Program-made: the position numbers and the translations under genes
In this document: piece by piece, positions 63,945 to 64,000 of the stretch
Layout: the number at the start of each line of letters is the position of its first letter
How positions within the stretch are numbered: position 1 is the first letter of the stretch
NCBI RefSeq assembly: GCF_001956985.1
Contig: NZ_CP019082.1
Span: 3,906,001 to 3,970,000 of the forward strand
Source of the DNA: Paludisphaera borealis
GTDB lineage: Bacteria > Planctomycetota > Planctomycetia > Isosphaerales > Isosphaeraceae
Direction of reading: 5' to 3'
DNA: 64,000 nt
Notes under the pieces: generated by a model
Database searches by the model: none
What the model was told of the DNA's origin: nothing
The model's input: only the letters and a program-made list of their open reading frames with translations

Positions 63945-64000
63945 GGCATTGACCCTCGATCGACGGCAGGTGCGGTATGACTTTCCTAGATAGACAGGTT

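Overview
The window reads as chromosomal DNA of a planctomycete, most likely an Isosphaeraceae-type bacterium (Paludisphaera/Singulisphaera relatives). The reasons are high GC, a DUF1559 prepilin-like protein followed by a carbohydrate/beta-helix-type secreted protein and a small 'ATGKVLVDGK' lipoprotein, many short membrane proteins of the 'RxxWLMxxVAVxAxLCAV' and 'PVRTAMFVVAIAAVDF' kinds, an OFA-type transporter, a SecDF fusion and several intergenic palindromic repeat families. Assignment rests on protein style read by eye; no database search was made.

Layout. 1-3.9 kb (minus): the 5' part of a Tat-exported ceramidase-like protein, a tandem hairpin repeat, then a translationally coupled winged-helix-like protein and AAA-type ATPase. 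4-12.8 kb: Cu/Zn superoxide dismutase lacking the family disulfide, a RmlC-like epimerase, a GH63-type glucosidase, a BASS transporter whose stop codon abuts a 5'-truncated GH13 gene, a bestrophin-like protein and a tandem alpha/beta hydrolase. 12.8-15.5 kb: an ArsR-led, apparently leaderless detoxification-style cassette (ArsR, SRPBCC, DinB, DUF899, Cys-rich membrane protein). 15.5-19 kb (minus): MFS, NmrA-like oxidoreductase and two paralogous membrane proteins. 19.3-22.2 kb: argH and lysA. 22.2-26.6 kb: an exported HEAT/pseudo-receiver protein, a sensorless sigma-54 activator and an overlapping DNA adenine methylase. 26.6-30.4 kb: a lower-GC insert carrying an OLD-family nuclease, bounded by two copies of the methylase 3' end, then small HTH-like and planctomycete-specific proteins. 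30.4-34.1 kb (minus): a small phospholipase A2-like gene with a probable frameshift, a haem-binding lipoprotein, a catalase-family protein, a cluster of tiny repeated genes and an intradiol dioxygenase. 34.4-38.1 kb: prepilin-like, G8-domain and lipoprotein cassette. 38-45 kb: AhpD-like, phasin-like, TPR, UDP-glucose dehydrogenase, a four-ACT aspartokinase and argG. 45-49.7 kb: membrane proteins, an SGNH hydrolase and an HNH module. 50-56.4 kb: a TPR protein with two RNA-polymerase alpha C-terminal domains at the head of tgt-yajC-secDF. 56.5-60.4 kb: CheC, CheD, a heptad-repeat lipoprotein, CheY and CheB. 60.4-64 kb: a REP-like repeat cluster, an exported 20-TPR protein and a membrane protein.

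How it fits together: core metabolism (arginine, lysine/aspartate, UDP-glucuronate, queuosine, Sec export) is interleaved with planctomycete accessory genes. The most unusual units are the TPR/double alphaCTD protein, the pseudo-receiver/sigma-54/methylase unit, the OLD insertion that duplicated the methylase tail, and the coupled winged-helix/ATPase pair. No rRNA, tRNA, CRISPR array or intact insertion sequence was recognised.
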